A stretch of 64,000 nucleotides of DNA from an uncultured Chryseobacterium sp. (GTDB lineage: Bacteria; Bacteroidota; Bacteroidia; Flavobacteriales; Weeksellaceae), in NCBI GenBank assembly GCA_913775525.1, contig CAJYLH010000023.1, positions 1 through 64,000 of the forward strand, in the 5' to 3' direction. The translations under genes were made by a program, and so were the position numbers. Every line of letters starts with the position of its first letter. Positions within the stretch are counted from its first letter, which is position 1. The notes beneath the pieces are model-generated. The model was not told the DNA's origin, ran no database searches, and saw nothing but the letters and a program-made list of their open reading frames with translations. Below, one piece after another: positions 18,772-26,199 of the stretch.

Positions 18772-18786
18772 ACCGGATTTTCCGGT
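18772..18786 (-). promoter_or_regulatory. Leader hairpin before RebB copy 2
   Basis: Same ACCGGATTTTCCGGT hairpin as before copy 1, 26 bases upstream of the start codon. It is not seen before copy 3 or the other reb genes. Confidence 0.55.
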
Positions 18787-18875
18787 CATGATGGTTAAGG
18801 TTTAATGAGTTGGTTGTATCAGCAGGTTCACTTTTTCAAGGCTGCTGAAATGTCCGGATGAGTTTAAATGCCATC

Positions 18876-19139
18876 CTAAGGATTAGGGTTCAGCATCCTG
18901 GCGATAGAGAGGGCGTCTGCCACCGTATCGAAGCTGTAAATCTGCATGACACCCTGTGTCGTAGCCGATTGTCCTAAGATGTTCTGCTGGTTCTGCGTAT
19001 TGACCGCATTTTCAAACATGATTCCCGTTGAGTGAGCAGCGGTCTGGTAGACATTCCCCAGCGCTATCGCCGGAGCTTCTGCCACTACTTTTACGTTGGA
19101 TTGCGTTACCGCATCTGTGATTTGTGCATTCACTGCCAT
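18876..19139 (-). CDS. RebB family R-body protein (tandem copy 3)
   Basis: An 87-residue RebB-family protein, a little more diverged from copies 1 and 2 (for example STGIMFENAVNTQNQQ and DALSIARMLNP). It is the first gene of the tandem triplet and follows a long intergenic region with a compound terminator hairpin, so the triplet may have its own promoter. I found no canonical TTTG/TAnnTTTG promoter in the 210 bases upstream, so an alternative sigma factor or read-through is possible. Confidence 0.9.
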   Translation of the reverse strand: MAVNAQITDAVTQSNVKVVAEAPAIALGNVYQTAAHSTGIMFENAVNTQNQQNILGQSATTQGVMQIYSFDTVADALSIARMLNPNP

Positions 19140-19351
19140 AATTGTACTTGTTTTTTTGAGATAATCTCGGTTAATAATTATTTGATTTTAAACTAGTTTC
19201 AGATCAAAGTTCATCTTCCGCAACAGGCATTGGGGCATCGACTTAAAATGATTGTTTTAAGACTAAAAAGATTTTATAAATCGTTAGGATGGTTCTCGGT
19301 ACAATGGTTGGAAATCCATGCCCGTGCCTTTGCAGAAACTGAAGATATTGT
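19140..19351. other. Region upstream of the RebB triplet
   Basis: No gene is supported. A promoter for the triplet would be expected here, but no exact Bacteroidota consensus is visible on the minus strand. A short GAGAT / ATCTC palindrome lies about 20 bases before the RebB copy 3 start. Confidence 0.4.
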
Positions 19352-19434
19352 AAAAAAATGCGGACATTGACACCAGGCTGTAGAAATTACAGCCCTGCAG
19401 AAGCGATGATGCTGTGCTAAGAAAATGTCCGCAT
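19352..19434 (-). terminator. Compound terminator or attenuator within the reb cluster
   Basis: An outer perfect 11-bp stem ATGCGGACATT (19358-19368) / AATGTCCGCAT (19424-19434) encloses a second perfect stem GGCTGTA / TACAGCC (19376-19394). On the minus strand the outer stem is followed directly by TTTTTTT (19358-19352). It lies just beyond the fourth RebB-like gene and separates it from the tandem triplet. Confidence 0.8.
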
Positions 19435-19455
19435 CTTAAGAGGCCTTAGTTTACA

Positions 19456-19725
19456 TTAAATATCGAAACGGCCTTTCCTGAATGCGTGCAGCTCTCTTTT
19501 TAATCTGATGGAGCTGATTTTTTTTATTCCCATGGCGGAATTACTCAATCCGATCAGCGAGTCCCGCTGCTGATTCAAAACGGATTGTTCATACATAAGT
19601 CCGGTAGAATGTGCATTGGTCTGCATTGAGATGGCGGCAGGGACCGTAGCGGACATTCCTACGACTTCTAGGTTGGTTTCATTGTGGCTGTCTGTCATAG
19701 TATTTAATTTGAATTTGATGTTCAT
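19456..19725 (-). CDS. Divergent RebB-like protein
   Basis: An 89-residue protein with a recognisable RebB core (NLEVVGMSATVPAAISMQTN, then AHSTGLMYEQSVLNQQ). Its C-terminus differs from the other copies and is basic (RLKRELHAFRKGR). The start at 19725 overlaps the stop of the preceding gene as ATGA, supporting translational coupling; an internal ATG at 19698 would give 80 residues and fits the length of other RebB proteins better. It is the last gene before the compound terminator. Confidence 0.8.
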   Translation of the reverse strand: MNIKFKLNTMTDSHNETNLEVVGMSATVPAAISMQTNAHSTGLMYEQSVLNQQRDSLIGLSNSAMGIKKISSIRLKRELHAFRKGRFDI

Positions 19726-20123
19726 CTGCGGACGCCGGCAAATCTTGCCTGCAGCTGGCTTAAACGTTCAGCAACCTTCAGTTCTTTTTTTCTGAACAGC
19801 TCCTGGAGGTTTTTCAGACGGTCCTCCTGGCTGCCCGGAATGAGGCCTCCCGGTGCTGAAGCTGCCTGAGCCTCCTGAACGGCCTGCTGCTGCTGTACTG
19901 CTTCTTCCAGTTTTTCCAGAAGAGGAGCTAAATGGTTCATGGTTTCTTTCACGGCTTTTTCTTTAATATGGTTGATGATTTCCTCTTCATGACTGATCAC
20001 GAAGGGCATAAGTTCTTCTTTTTCCACTATCTCGGGCGCTACCGGCTCCACTTCTATCACGATCGGTGATGAATTTTTCTCCTGGCCGGAAGATTTTGTC
20101 ATGGGGTATAATACTCTGCGCAT
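19722..20123 (-). CDS. Coiled-coil hypothetical protein of the reb cluster
   Basis: This 133-residue acidic protein has two long predicted helices: about 48-85 (EEEIINHIKEKAVKETMNHL, then a QQQQ stretch) and about 97-130 (DRLKNLQELFRKKELKVAER). A Pro/Gly/Ala linker separates them. No named family is recognised. Its stop overlaps the next RebB-like start, so the two products are likely made in fixed ratio. An alternative start is Met8. Position suggests a structural or assembly role in R-body formation; this is inference. Confidence 0.75.
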   Translation of the reverse strand: MRRVLYPMTKSSGQEKNSSPIVIEVEPVAPEIVEKEELMPFVISHEEEIINHIKEKAVKETMNHLAPLLEKLEEAVQQQQAVQEAQAASAPGGLIPGSQEDRLKNLQELFRKKELKVAERLSQLQARFAGVRR

Positions 20124-20176
20124 ATATCCTGGTTTTTAATGTTGATTGATGGAAGATCTTAATGAAGACGACTCAG

Positions 20177-20989
20177 CTAGATTAGATAGCCTATAAAATT
20201 ACCGGCTGCCGTCCAGTCCCTGTTGATATCCTTGATGACATTGCTTCCTACGATTTCCAATGCAATAGATCCGGCTATGGCGTTGGCCGTAATCATTTCT
20301 TTCAGCTGGTCATTGGGCAGGTTGAAGATATAATCATCCGGGATAAGAGGTAATTTTCCTGTATTTGCAGGATTCTCATTGATAATGATCTCCAGGATTC
20401 CGTAAAAATAGTGGGCAATTAATTTGGTTCCCTGGAACTCCAGCTCTCTTTTCAGCTCTACCAATTCACTATGGGTAACCAGATCCGATACCGCATTCAC
20501 ATCCACATCATGAGTGGAATACAGCGCTTCTCCCGAATTGGATGGTACAATAGTGATGTCTGTCTTCAGGATGCTTTTCGATCGTTCAAGATTGACCGTA
20601 AGGAGTCTGGAATCGGTTTCCGGTTCTGCAATATCGCTTAAGGTATTCAGAGGCAGGATCCTTACGTTGCAAAAGAAGGTCTGATTTTCTTCTAATTTGA
20701 TCATGATTACTGCAATTCCTGTCGATCTGTCTTTAGGCTCCACAACAAAAGACTGGTAATTGTTGTATCTTTTTCCTTTGTTGGCACAGATGACCTGCCT
20801 GATCTGGGGCTCAATGTTGACATCGGTTGTAGACAGGGTAAAAACGACACGGTCATTGTTGTTCTCCGGCTTTTTTACGCTGTAATAGGCATTATCACTG
20901 CTTCTTTTCAGGTAAAGGCTCTCGTTCACTTCATCTAAGGTACGTAAGTTCAGGATTTTTGCCGGTTTCTGTTCGCTTGAGTAATTCAT
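20177..20989 (-). CDS. Hypothetical protein of the reb cluster (270 aa)
   Basis: This 270-residue soluble protein is not recognised. The N-terminal half is beta-rich (YYSVKKPENNNDRVVFTLST, later TFFCNVRILPL). The C-terminal half is helical and ends with EMITANAIAGSIALEIVGSN, an Ala/Ile-rich stretch resembling membrane- or filament-associated helices. It starts 4 bases after the preceding gene stop, so it is in the same operon as the RebB-like genes. It may be an accessory R-body protein. Confidence 0.72.
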   Translation of the reverse strand: MNYSSEQKPAKILNLRTLDEVNESLYLKRSSDNAYYSVKKPENNNDRVVFTLSTTDVNIEPQIRQVICANKGKRYNNYQSFVVEPKDRSTGIAVIMIKLEENQTFFCNVRILPLNTLSDIAEPETDSRLLTVNLERSKSILKTDITIVPSNSGEALYSTHDVDVNAVSDLVTHSELVELKRELEFQGTKLIAHYFYGILEIIINENPANTGKLPLIPDDYIFNLPNDQLKEMITANAIAGSIALEIVGSNVIKDINRDWTAAGNFIGYLI

Positions 20990-20993
20990 TGTA

Positions 20994-21710
20994 TTATTTT
21001 TTTTTAAGTTGAGTCATTAATTTTCCAAATATGGACTGCTTTACCGTCCTGCTGGTATGTATTTCTGCGGGCAATACAGCTTCTTCCCGATTCGGAAGTA
21101 CAGATAGTTCCGATTTTTCGCCCGGTTCCGGCAGCTCCTTTTCCTCATGATCTTCCGGGACAGGCCTTTCTTTTATATGATCGCCTATCTCTTCCGGGCC
21201 TTCTATATGTTTTTTTTTTTCGGGATCTGAAGAATTTACGGGACTATCAGAAAATGAGTCTGGCGGATGTGTAACAGAAGTATTCGGATATAAACCGGTG
21301 GGTAGTGCAATAGCATTGGAAATTTTCGCCTTGGCTTCTGCATATTCACTTACGATCTTAAATAAGTCCCGTATCATTTCATTTCCCTGTACCGGCTGGA
21401 CATCTGCATCTGTTGCAGGCCCCATAGGTGTAGGTTCTTTTTCGCTCCAGGTTCCGTAGGTCAGGAGATTATTGGCCAGCCTGCTCAGTGCAATTAATCC
21501 CAGCTGTTCAAAGCCTTTCAGAAAAGACTGTAAATCCTGAACCATCATCCCGGTAGACTGATCGATCATCACTTTGGCCATGCCGCTCATCGGAGAAGCC
21601 GTTGGTGGCGCCAGTACCTCAGCATTGATAAACTGTACCGTTTGTTCTGCAGGAGTTACCGCATTAGCCGTTTCCTGAGGTGCTGTTGTTTCATTATTGT
21701 TCTCGTCCAT
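20994..21710 (-). CDS. RebB-like segment with long acidic tail
   Basis: This 238-residue protein contains, at about 25-90, a region that aligns with RebB proteins (EVLAPPTASPMSGMAKVMID, then QSTGMMVQDLQSFLKGFEQ), where RebB has AEAPA...AHSTGLM..N. A long Ser/Pro/Glu/Lys-rich, probably disordered region follows (about 145-215), ending in a basic tail. It starts 16 bases after the first RebB gene. The build suggests a larger RebB relative, perhaps a cap or scaffold, but no such function is proven. Confidence 0.72.
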   Translation of the reverse strand: MDENNNETTAPQETANAVTPAEQTVQFINAEVLAPPTASPMSGMAKVMIDQSTGMMVQDLQSFLKGFEQLGLIALSRLANNLLTYGTWSEKEPTPMGPATDADVQPVQGNEMIRDLFKIVSEYAEAKAKISNAIALPTGLYPNTSVTHPPDSFSDSPVNSSDPEKKKHIEGPEEIGDHIKERPVPEDHEEKELPEPGEKSELSVLPNREEAVLPAEIHTSRTVKQSIFGKLMTQLKKK

Positions 21711-21726
21711 CCTGGTCAGGTTTTAA

Positions 21727-21942
21727 TTATCCTTTTAAAATCTTAATGGCATCTGCAATAATGGCAGGATTAAGCTGATTGAGGTTCTGCTGATTGGACA
21801 CTGAGTTCTGAATGGAAATTCCGCTGGCATGGGTGGCCATCTGATAAAGCATACTCATCGCCTGTGCAGGAGATTCTCCCAGCACGGTAACATTGGTCTG
21901 GGTAACGGCATCTGTCGCCTGATTGTTTACTGTGTCTGCCAT
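21727..21942 (-). CDS. RebB family protein, first gene of the reb operon
   Basis: A 71-residue RebB-family protein, shorter at the C-terminus than the triplet copies. The N-terminus NNQATDAVTQTNVTVLGESP and the core QMATHASGISIQNSVSNQQN match the family. It opens the operon that continues through the 238-, 270- and 133-residue proteins to the divergent RebB-like gene. No canonical promoter is visible upstream. Confidence 0.88.
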   Translation of the reverse strand: MADTVNNQATDAVTQTNVTVLGESPAQAMSMLYQMATHASGISIQNSVSNQQNLNQLNPAIIADAIKILKG

Positions 21943-22194
21943 ATTCTGTTTAATTGGTTTGATGTATTAGTTTTTATCTTTATTCCGAAAATCCTTCAGC
22001 TTCGTCAATGCTTTTGCAATCTCTTACTTCATCAACAGGCTTCTTATCCCGTTTGTCTGATACAAATTTCACAAATCGAAACGAGTAATCATTCAGGGAA
22101 AAAACTGAATTTCAGAAAATCGGGGAATTCCCTTAGAATTTTTATGCAGCGCGTAAACGTATCCTGCTTATAATAAATGACCGGGATATGCTAT
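21943..22194. promoter_or_regulatory. Upstream region of the reb operon with two palindromes
   Basis: The stretch has no supported gene. It carries TTTGT-N5-ACAAA (22051-22065) and the perfect palindrome GGGAATTCCC (22123-22132), either of which could be an operator. No TTTG-N19-TAnnTTTG promoter is seen on the minus strand, so activation by a dedicated regulator or another sigma factor is plausible. Confidence 0.4.
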
Positions 22195-22224
22195 CAAAAA
22201 AAGCCACCCCTAAAAGAGGCAGCT
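22195..22224 (-). terminator. Terminator of the yceI-like gene
   Basis: On the minus strand AGCTGCCTC / GGGGTGGCT form a 9-bp stem with G-U pairs and a 5-base loop, followed by TTTTTTT. It lies 25 bases beyond the stop. Confidence 0.7.
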
Positions 22225-22248
22225 CTACAAGATTTATATCTAACAATA

Positions 22249-22926
22249 TTATTTTTTCGCTTTTACATCAACAGCAATTTCGATGTCTTTGCTGATCATC
22301 CATTCTGCAGGATCGGTTTCGGAAGTTCCGAATTTGATGCCCCAGTCCGCTCTGTTGACCGTGAACTTCGCCTGGACTGACGCTGCATTGTCCATCACCT
22401 CTACTTTAGCTGGGAATGTAACGTTCATCGTTTTTCCGGAAAGGGTAAGGTTTCCGCTTACGGTTTTGTTGGCTCCGGCAACCGCATCTTTAGTAGCATC
22501 CTTAAGATCGGTTACAGCAGTGATCTTGAACTCTGAAGTAGGATTTTTAGCCGTATCGAAGAAATCAGGATTTTTCAGGTGCGCTTCCAGGTCAGTATAT
22601 TTCTTATCCTTTTCCGTTACGGAAGCAGGGTCTACTTTCAGGGAGTTCATATCAATAACGAAGCTTCCTGCGGTCAGCTGGCCGTTGTCTACATCCAGGT
22701 CTCCTGACTGCACTTTTAGGGTTCCCCAACGAGGTGCCATCCCGCCTTTGTGGAATGCTTTCCAGTTCACCACTGATGCAGCAGTATCTACCGCAAGTTT
22801 TTCTCCCTTCCCTTCCGCTACGGTCTGCTCCTGGGCAGTGGCAGCATCTCCGGCCGATTTGTCTTTGTTACAGGATGTTGCCATCAATCCGATAGCCATA
22901 ATAGCAATGACACTTAGTTTTTTCAT
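22249..22926 (-). CDS. YceI family lipoprotein
   Basis: This 225-residue protein has a lipoprotein signal peptide: MKKLSVIAIMAIGLMATSC with Cys19 as the lipidation site. The YceI-like lipocalin-type barrel follows (VDTAASVVNWKAFHKGGMAP, then GNLTLSGKTMNVTFPAKVEV and ADWGIKFG near the end). YceI proteins bind isoprenoid-like lipids and are often stress-induced; the ligand here is unknown. Anchoring would be to the periplasmic membrane face. It is a single-gene unit with its own terminator. Confidence 0.9.
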   Translation of the reverse strand: MKKLSVIAIMAIGLMATSCNKDKSAGDAATAQEQTVAEGKGEKLAVDTAASVVNWKAFHKGGMAPRWGTLKVQSGDLDVDNGQLTAGSFVIDMNSLKVDPASVTEKDKKYTDLEAHLKNPDFFDTAKNPTSEFKITAVTDLKDATKDAVAGANKTVSGNLTLSGKTMNVTFPAKVEVMDNAASVQAKFTVNRADWGIKFGTSETDPAEWMISKDIEIAVDVKAKK

Positions 22927-23153
22927 ATTATGTATTGTTTACAAGTTGTTATTCAATCAAAAATAAATACAGCGTGCATTTTCAGCAGTGCAAGCGCCAA
23001 ATTTAAAGAACTTCGGCCGTTCATTTCTTATCATACGTCAAGAAACGGATTTCGGCTGCATTTTTACATACAGGCTAAAATAGGAAAAAGTTGTGACTGC
23101 CGAAATAGGCTGCCCATGATAAAATTACTTATTTTAGCCGCTTAATTTTTACC

Positions 23154-25277
23154 ATGACCGCCACAAGCTTTATACAACAATCCTTATCGATATCTGAAAA
23201 AGGCATTCAGGCTACCCTGAAACTCTTATCCGAAGACTGTACCATCCCGTTTATTTCCCGGTACCGGAAAGATGCCACCGGAAACCTGGATGAAACGCAG
23301 ATTGAACAGATATCCAAACTCAGCCAGCAGTTTGAGGACATTGTGAAACGCAAGGAAAGCATCCTGAAATCCATGGAGGAACAGAATGTACTCAGTGACG
23401 ACCTTCATAAAAGGATACAGGAAAGTTTCAGCCTGCAGGAGCTGGAAGACCTGTACCTGCCCTATAAAAAGAGAAGGAAGACCAGAGCTGATGCCGCCAA
23501 AGAAAAAGGCCTGGAACCTTTGGCCAGGATCATCATGAGCCAGAAAGGCAATGACCTGATGTCGCTGGCCGGAAGATACATCAATGAACAGGTAAACTCT
23601 GAAGAGGAAGCCCTGCAGGGCGCACGTGATATTATGGCGGAATGGATCAATGAAAATATGTATGTCCGCAAGAACCTGCGCAGGATGTTCCAGCGTAAGG
23701 CTACGATCTCATCCAAAGGTGTGAAGGCTAAACTTGAAGAAGAAGGAGCACAGAAGTTCACCCAGTATTTCGATTGGGAGGAACCTTTAGGGAAAATGCC
23801 TTCTCACAGGCTCTTGGCGATGCTGAGAGCAGAATCGGAAGGTTTTGTGAAAGTGAATACGGGTATCGATAAGGAAGATGCGATTGACTTCATAGAACAG
23901 GCGGTTATCAAATCCAGGAATGAATGTTCGGAACAGATTGCTTTGGCCATCAAAGACAGCTATAAAAGGCTTCTGGAACCTGCCATTTCCAACGAAACCT
24001 TGCAGGAAGCAAAGGAAAAAGCTGACCGTAAAGCCATTGAAGTGTTTTCGGAAAACCTCAAACAGCTCCTTCTTGCACCGCCCTTGGGAGAGAAAAGGAT
24101 CCTTGCCATAGATCCGGGATACAAAAGCGGGTGCAAAGTAGTATGCCTGGATGAAAAGGGAGACCTGCTCCATAATGAAACCATCTACCCTCATGCTCCG
24201 CAGCATGAAACCGGAATGGCCATCAAGAAAATACGCTCGATGGTCAGTGCCTATGGCATTGAAGCCATCTCCATCGGCAATGGTACCGCCAGCCGCGAAA
24301 CGGAATTCTTTATTAAAAAAATTGCCTTCGACAGGCCGTTACAGGTTTTTGTGGTCTCGGAAGCCGGAGCATCAGTCTATTCTGCAAGCCGGATCGCACG
24401 GGAAGAGTTTCCGGGCTATGATGTAACGGTCCGTGGATCGGTATCGATCGGGAGAAGGCTGGCCGACCCGCTGGCTGAACTGGTAAAGATCGACCCGAAG
24501 TCCATTGGCGTGGGACAATACCAGCATGATGTGGATCAGGCCCAACTGAAGAGCGAACTGGATGCTACAGTGATGAAATGCGTCAATGCTGTCGGCATCA
24601 ACCTGAACACAGCCAGCAAATCACTGTTGTCATATGTCTCAGGGATCGGCGAGAAAATGGCTGAAAATATTGTTGCTTACAGAAGTGAAAACGGGGCATT
24701 TGAAGACCGGAAGCAGCTGAAGAAAGTTCCCAGGCTGGGCGAAAAAGCCTTTCAGCAGGCGGCTGCGTTTGTCAGGATCCCGGGAAGCAAAAACCCGCTG
24801 GATAATTCGGCTGTCCATCCCGAAGCTTATGGATTGGTAGAGAAAATGGCCAGGGACCTCGGCGTCAAAACCCATGAACTGATTGCCAATAAAGAAAAAA
24901 TTGCAGCCGTGAAGCCGGAACAGTATATAACGGACACCATCGGTATGTTAGGCATCAGGGATATCCTCAAAGAACTTGAAAAACCGGGTCTGGATCCAAG
25001 GAAAGCTGCCAAAGTGTTTGAATTTGACCCGAATGTAAAAAGCATTAAAGACCTTGAAACCGGCATGGTCCTGCCAGGGATCGTCAACAACATTACGGCT
25101 TTCGGATGTTTTGTCGACCTGGGCATCAAAGAAAGCGGCCTGGTCCACATTTCCCAGCTGAAAGACGGTTTTGTATCCGATGTTAATGAAGTGGTTACAA
25201 TGCACCAGCATGTCCAGGTAAAGGTGACTGATGTGGATGAAGCCAGAAAAAGGATCCAGCTGAGCATGATTCTGTGA
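23154..25277 (+). CDS. tex: Tex family RNA-binding transcription accessory protein
   Basis: A 707-residue protein of the Tex family at nearly full usual length. The N-terminal helical Tex region (about 1-200) includes ISRYRKDATGNLDETQI. The YqgF/RuvC-like domain (about 318-440) has RILAIDPGYKSGCK. Helix-hairpin-helix repeats (about 490-560) include NLNTASKSLLSYVSGIG, and the C-terminal S1 RNA-binding domain (about 633-705) includes GMVLPGIVNNITAFGCFVDL. Tex proteins bind RNA and affect transcription and toxin expression in other bacteria; the exact role is unclear. It is a single gene followed by a bidirectional terminator. Confidence 0.95.
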   Translation: MTATSFIQQSLSISEKGIQATLKLLSEDCTIPFISRYRKDATGNLDETQIEQISKLSQQFEDIVKRKESILKSMEEQNVLSDDLHKRIQESFSLQELEDLYLPYKKRRKTRADAAKEKGLEPLARIIMSQKGNDLMSLAGRYINEQVNSEEEALQGARDIMAEWINENMYVRKNLRRMFQRKATISSKGVKAKLEEEGAQKFTQYFDWEEPLGKMPSHRLLAMLRAESEGFVKVNTGIDKEDAIDFIEQAVIKSRNECSEQIALAIKDSYKRLLEPAISNETLQEAKEKADRKAIEVFSENLKQLLLAPPLGEKRILAIDPGYKSGCKVVCLDEKGDLLHNETIYPHAPQHETGMAIKKIRSMVSAYGIEAISIGNGTASRETEFFIKKIAFDRPLQVFVVSEAGASVYSASRIAREEFPGYDVTVRGSVSIGRRLADPLAELVKIDPKSIGVGQYQHDVDQAQLKSELDATVMKCVNAVGINLNTASKSLLSYVSGIGEKMAENIVAYRSENGAFEDRKQLKKVPRLGEKAFQQAAAFVRIPGSKNPLDNSAVHPEAYGLVEKMARDLGVKTHELIANKEKIAAVKPEQYITDTIGMLGIRDILKELEKPGLDPRKAAKVFEFDPNVKSIKDLETGMVLPGIVNNITAFGCFVDLGIKESGLVHISQLKDGFVSDVNEVVTMHQHVQVKVTDVDEARKRIQLSMIL

Positions 25278-25297
25278 TCTGGTTTACTATAAGCATT

Positions 25298-25331
25298 ACA
25301 GTCGGTTCAAAATGTATTTTGAACCGACTGT
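25298..25331. terminator. Bidirectional terminator between tex and the GLPGLI gene
   Basis: Perfect 16-bp stem ACAGTCGGTTCAAAAT / ATTTTGAACCGACTGT with a 2-base spacer (really a 4-base or larger loop), followed by a short T run. Genes converge on it from both sides. Confidence 0.8.
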
Positions 25332-25346
25332 TTATTTGTTCTGATC

Positions 25347-26180
25347 TTATTCCGGATAGTGCACAGCCTGATCCAGTTCTACAGGATTATTGTATTGCCG
25401 GATGGCTTCCCTGAGCCGTGCATTGACTTCCCGTGCATTGTTAGCTCCGACCAGCGTTCCGTCATTCAGGTAAAACTCTTCTTTGGATTGTGTCCCGCCT
25501 GATGAATTCCGAAGATAGTTGACCGGCGAATCATAATAGGTGAGTTTAGCTTCTTTGTATTGTTGGTCATTGACAGCAACTCCTTTTGCAATCATGTAGT
25601 CGATATACTGATTTACATAAGGCTTAGAAAGCTTCTGATTTTTCACCAGTTCAAACCTGTAATTCTCCTTATCATCATAAAGTTCAACAATCAGCCCCGG
25701 CAGTCCGTGGAATTTATACGGTCCTTCCTGAAACGCAATATCCGGAGCAAACCAGGCTGTCCAGTTCCGTCCTCCCCATCTGGTGGTTGCCTTTTGTACG
25801 GAAAGGTTTTTTATGTTCTTCTTCTCCCCGGTCAGCTTCCAGTCCTGACTGGATTTGGAAGCATGTTTAAGAACAACATTTTCCAGAACATCATAATAAT
25901 GATAAGCATCTGATCCCGGCCGGTGAGAAATAACTGTTGAGGTGTTGAATTTCTGATTTTTGGCAATAGGCAGATTATGGGCAACCAGGGAATCGCCAAC
26001 ATAAAAATCCCTCGGATAATATCTGATGTCCTTATCACTAATGTCCAGATGGTAATTTTCCTTCGTCATCAGATGCTGCGCAGAATCTTTCCGGTACTGT
26101 ACATCATAAATAAAACGGTGGGTCTGTGCCTGGGTCCACAGTACAGCCATCATACAGGCTGAAATAAGTATTGTTTTCAT
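25347..26180 (-). CDS. GLPGLI family protein
   Basis: This 277-residue protein has a signal peptide (about 1-18, ending TQAQ). The family motif appears as YKFHGLPGLIVELYDDKENY, with the preceding GGRNWTAWFAPDIAFQEGP typical of the family. GLPGLI proteins are restricted to Bacteroidota, are exported, and have no established function; they often sit beside genes with a carboxypeptidase-like regulatory domain, as here. It starts 19 bases after that gene, so the two form an operon. Confidence 0.9.
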   Translation of the reverse strand: MKTILISACMMAVLWTQAQTHRFIYDVQYRKDSAQHLMTKENYHLDISDKDIRYYPRDFYVGDSLVAHNLPIAKNQKFNTSTVISHRPGSDAYHYYDVLENVVLKHASKSSQDWKLTGEKKNIKNLSVQKATTRWGGRNWTAWFAPDIAFQEGPYKFHGLPGLIVELYDDKENYRFELVKNQKLSKPYVNQYIDYMIAKGVAVNDQQYKEAKLTYYDSPVNYLRNSSGGTQSKEEFYLNDGTLVGANNAREVNARLREAIRQYNNPVELDQAVHYPE

Positions 26181-26199
26181 ATGAATAATGATGGTTCGG

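Noticed and set aside
22283-22966. 227-codon plus-strand frame opposite the YceI gene
   Set aside because: Antisense shadow of a well-supported lipoprotein gene; the product has no domain and unusual composition.
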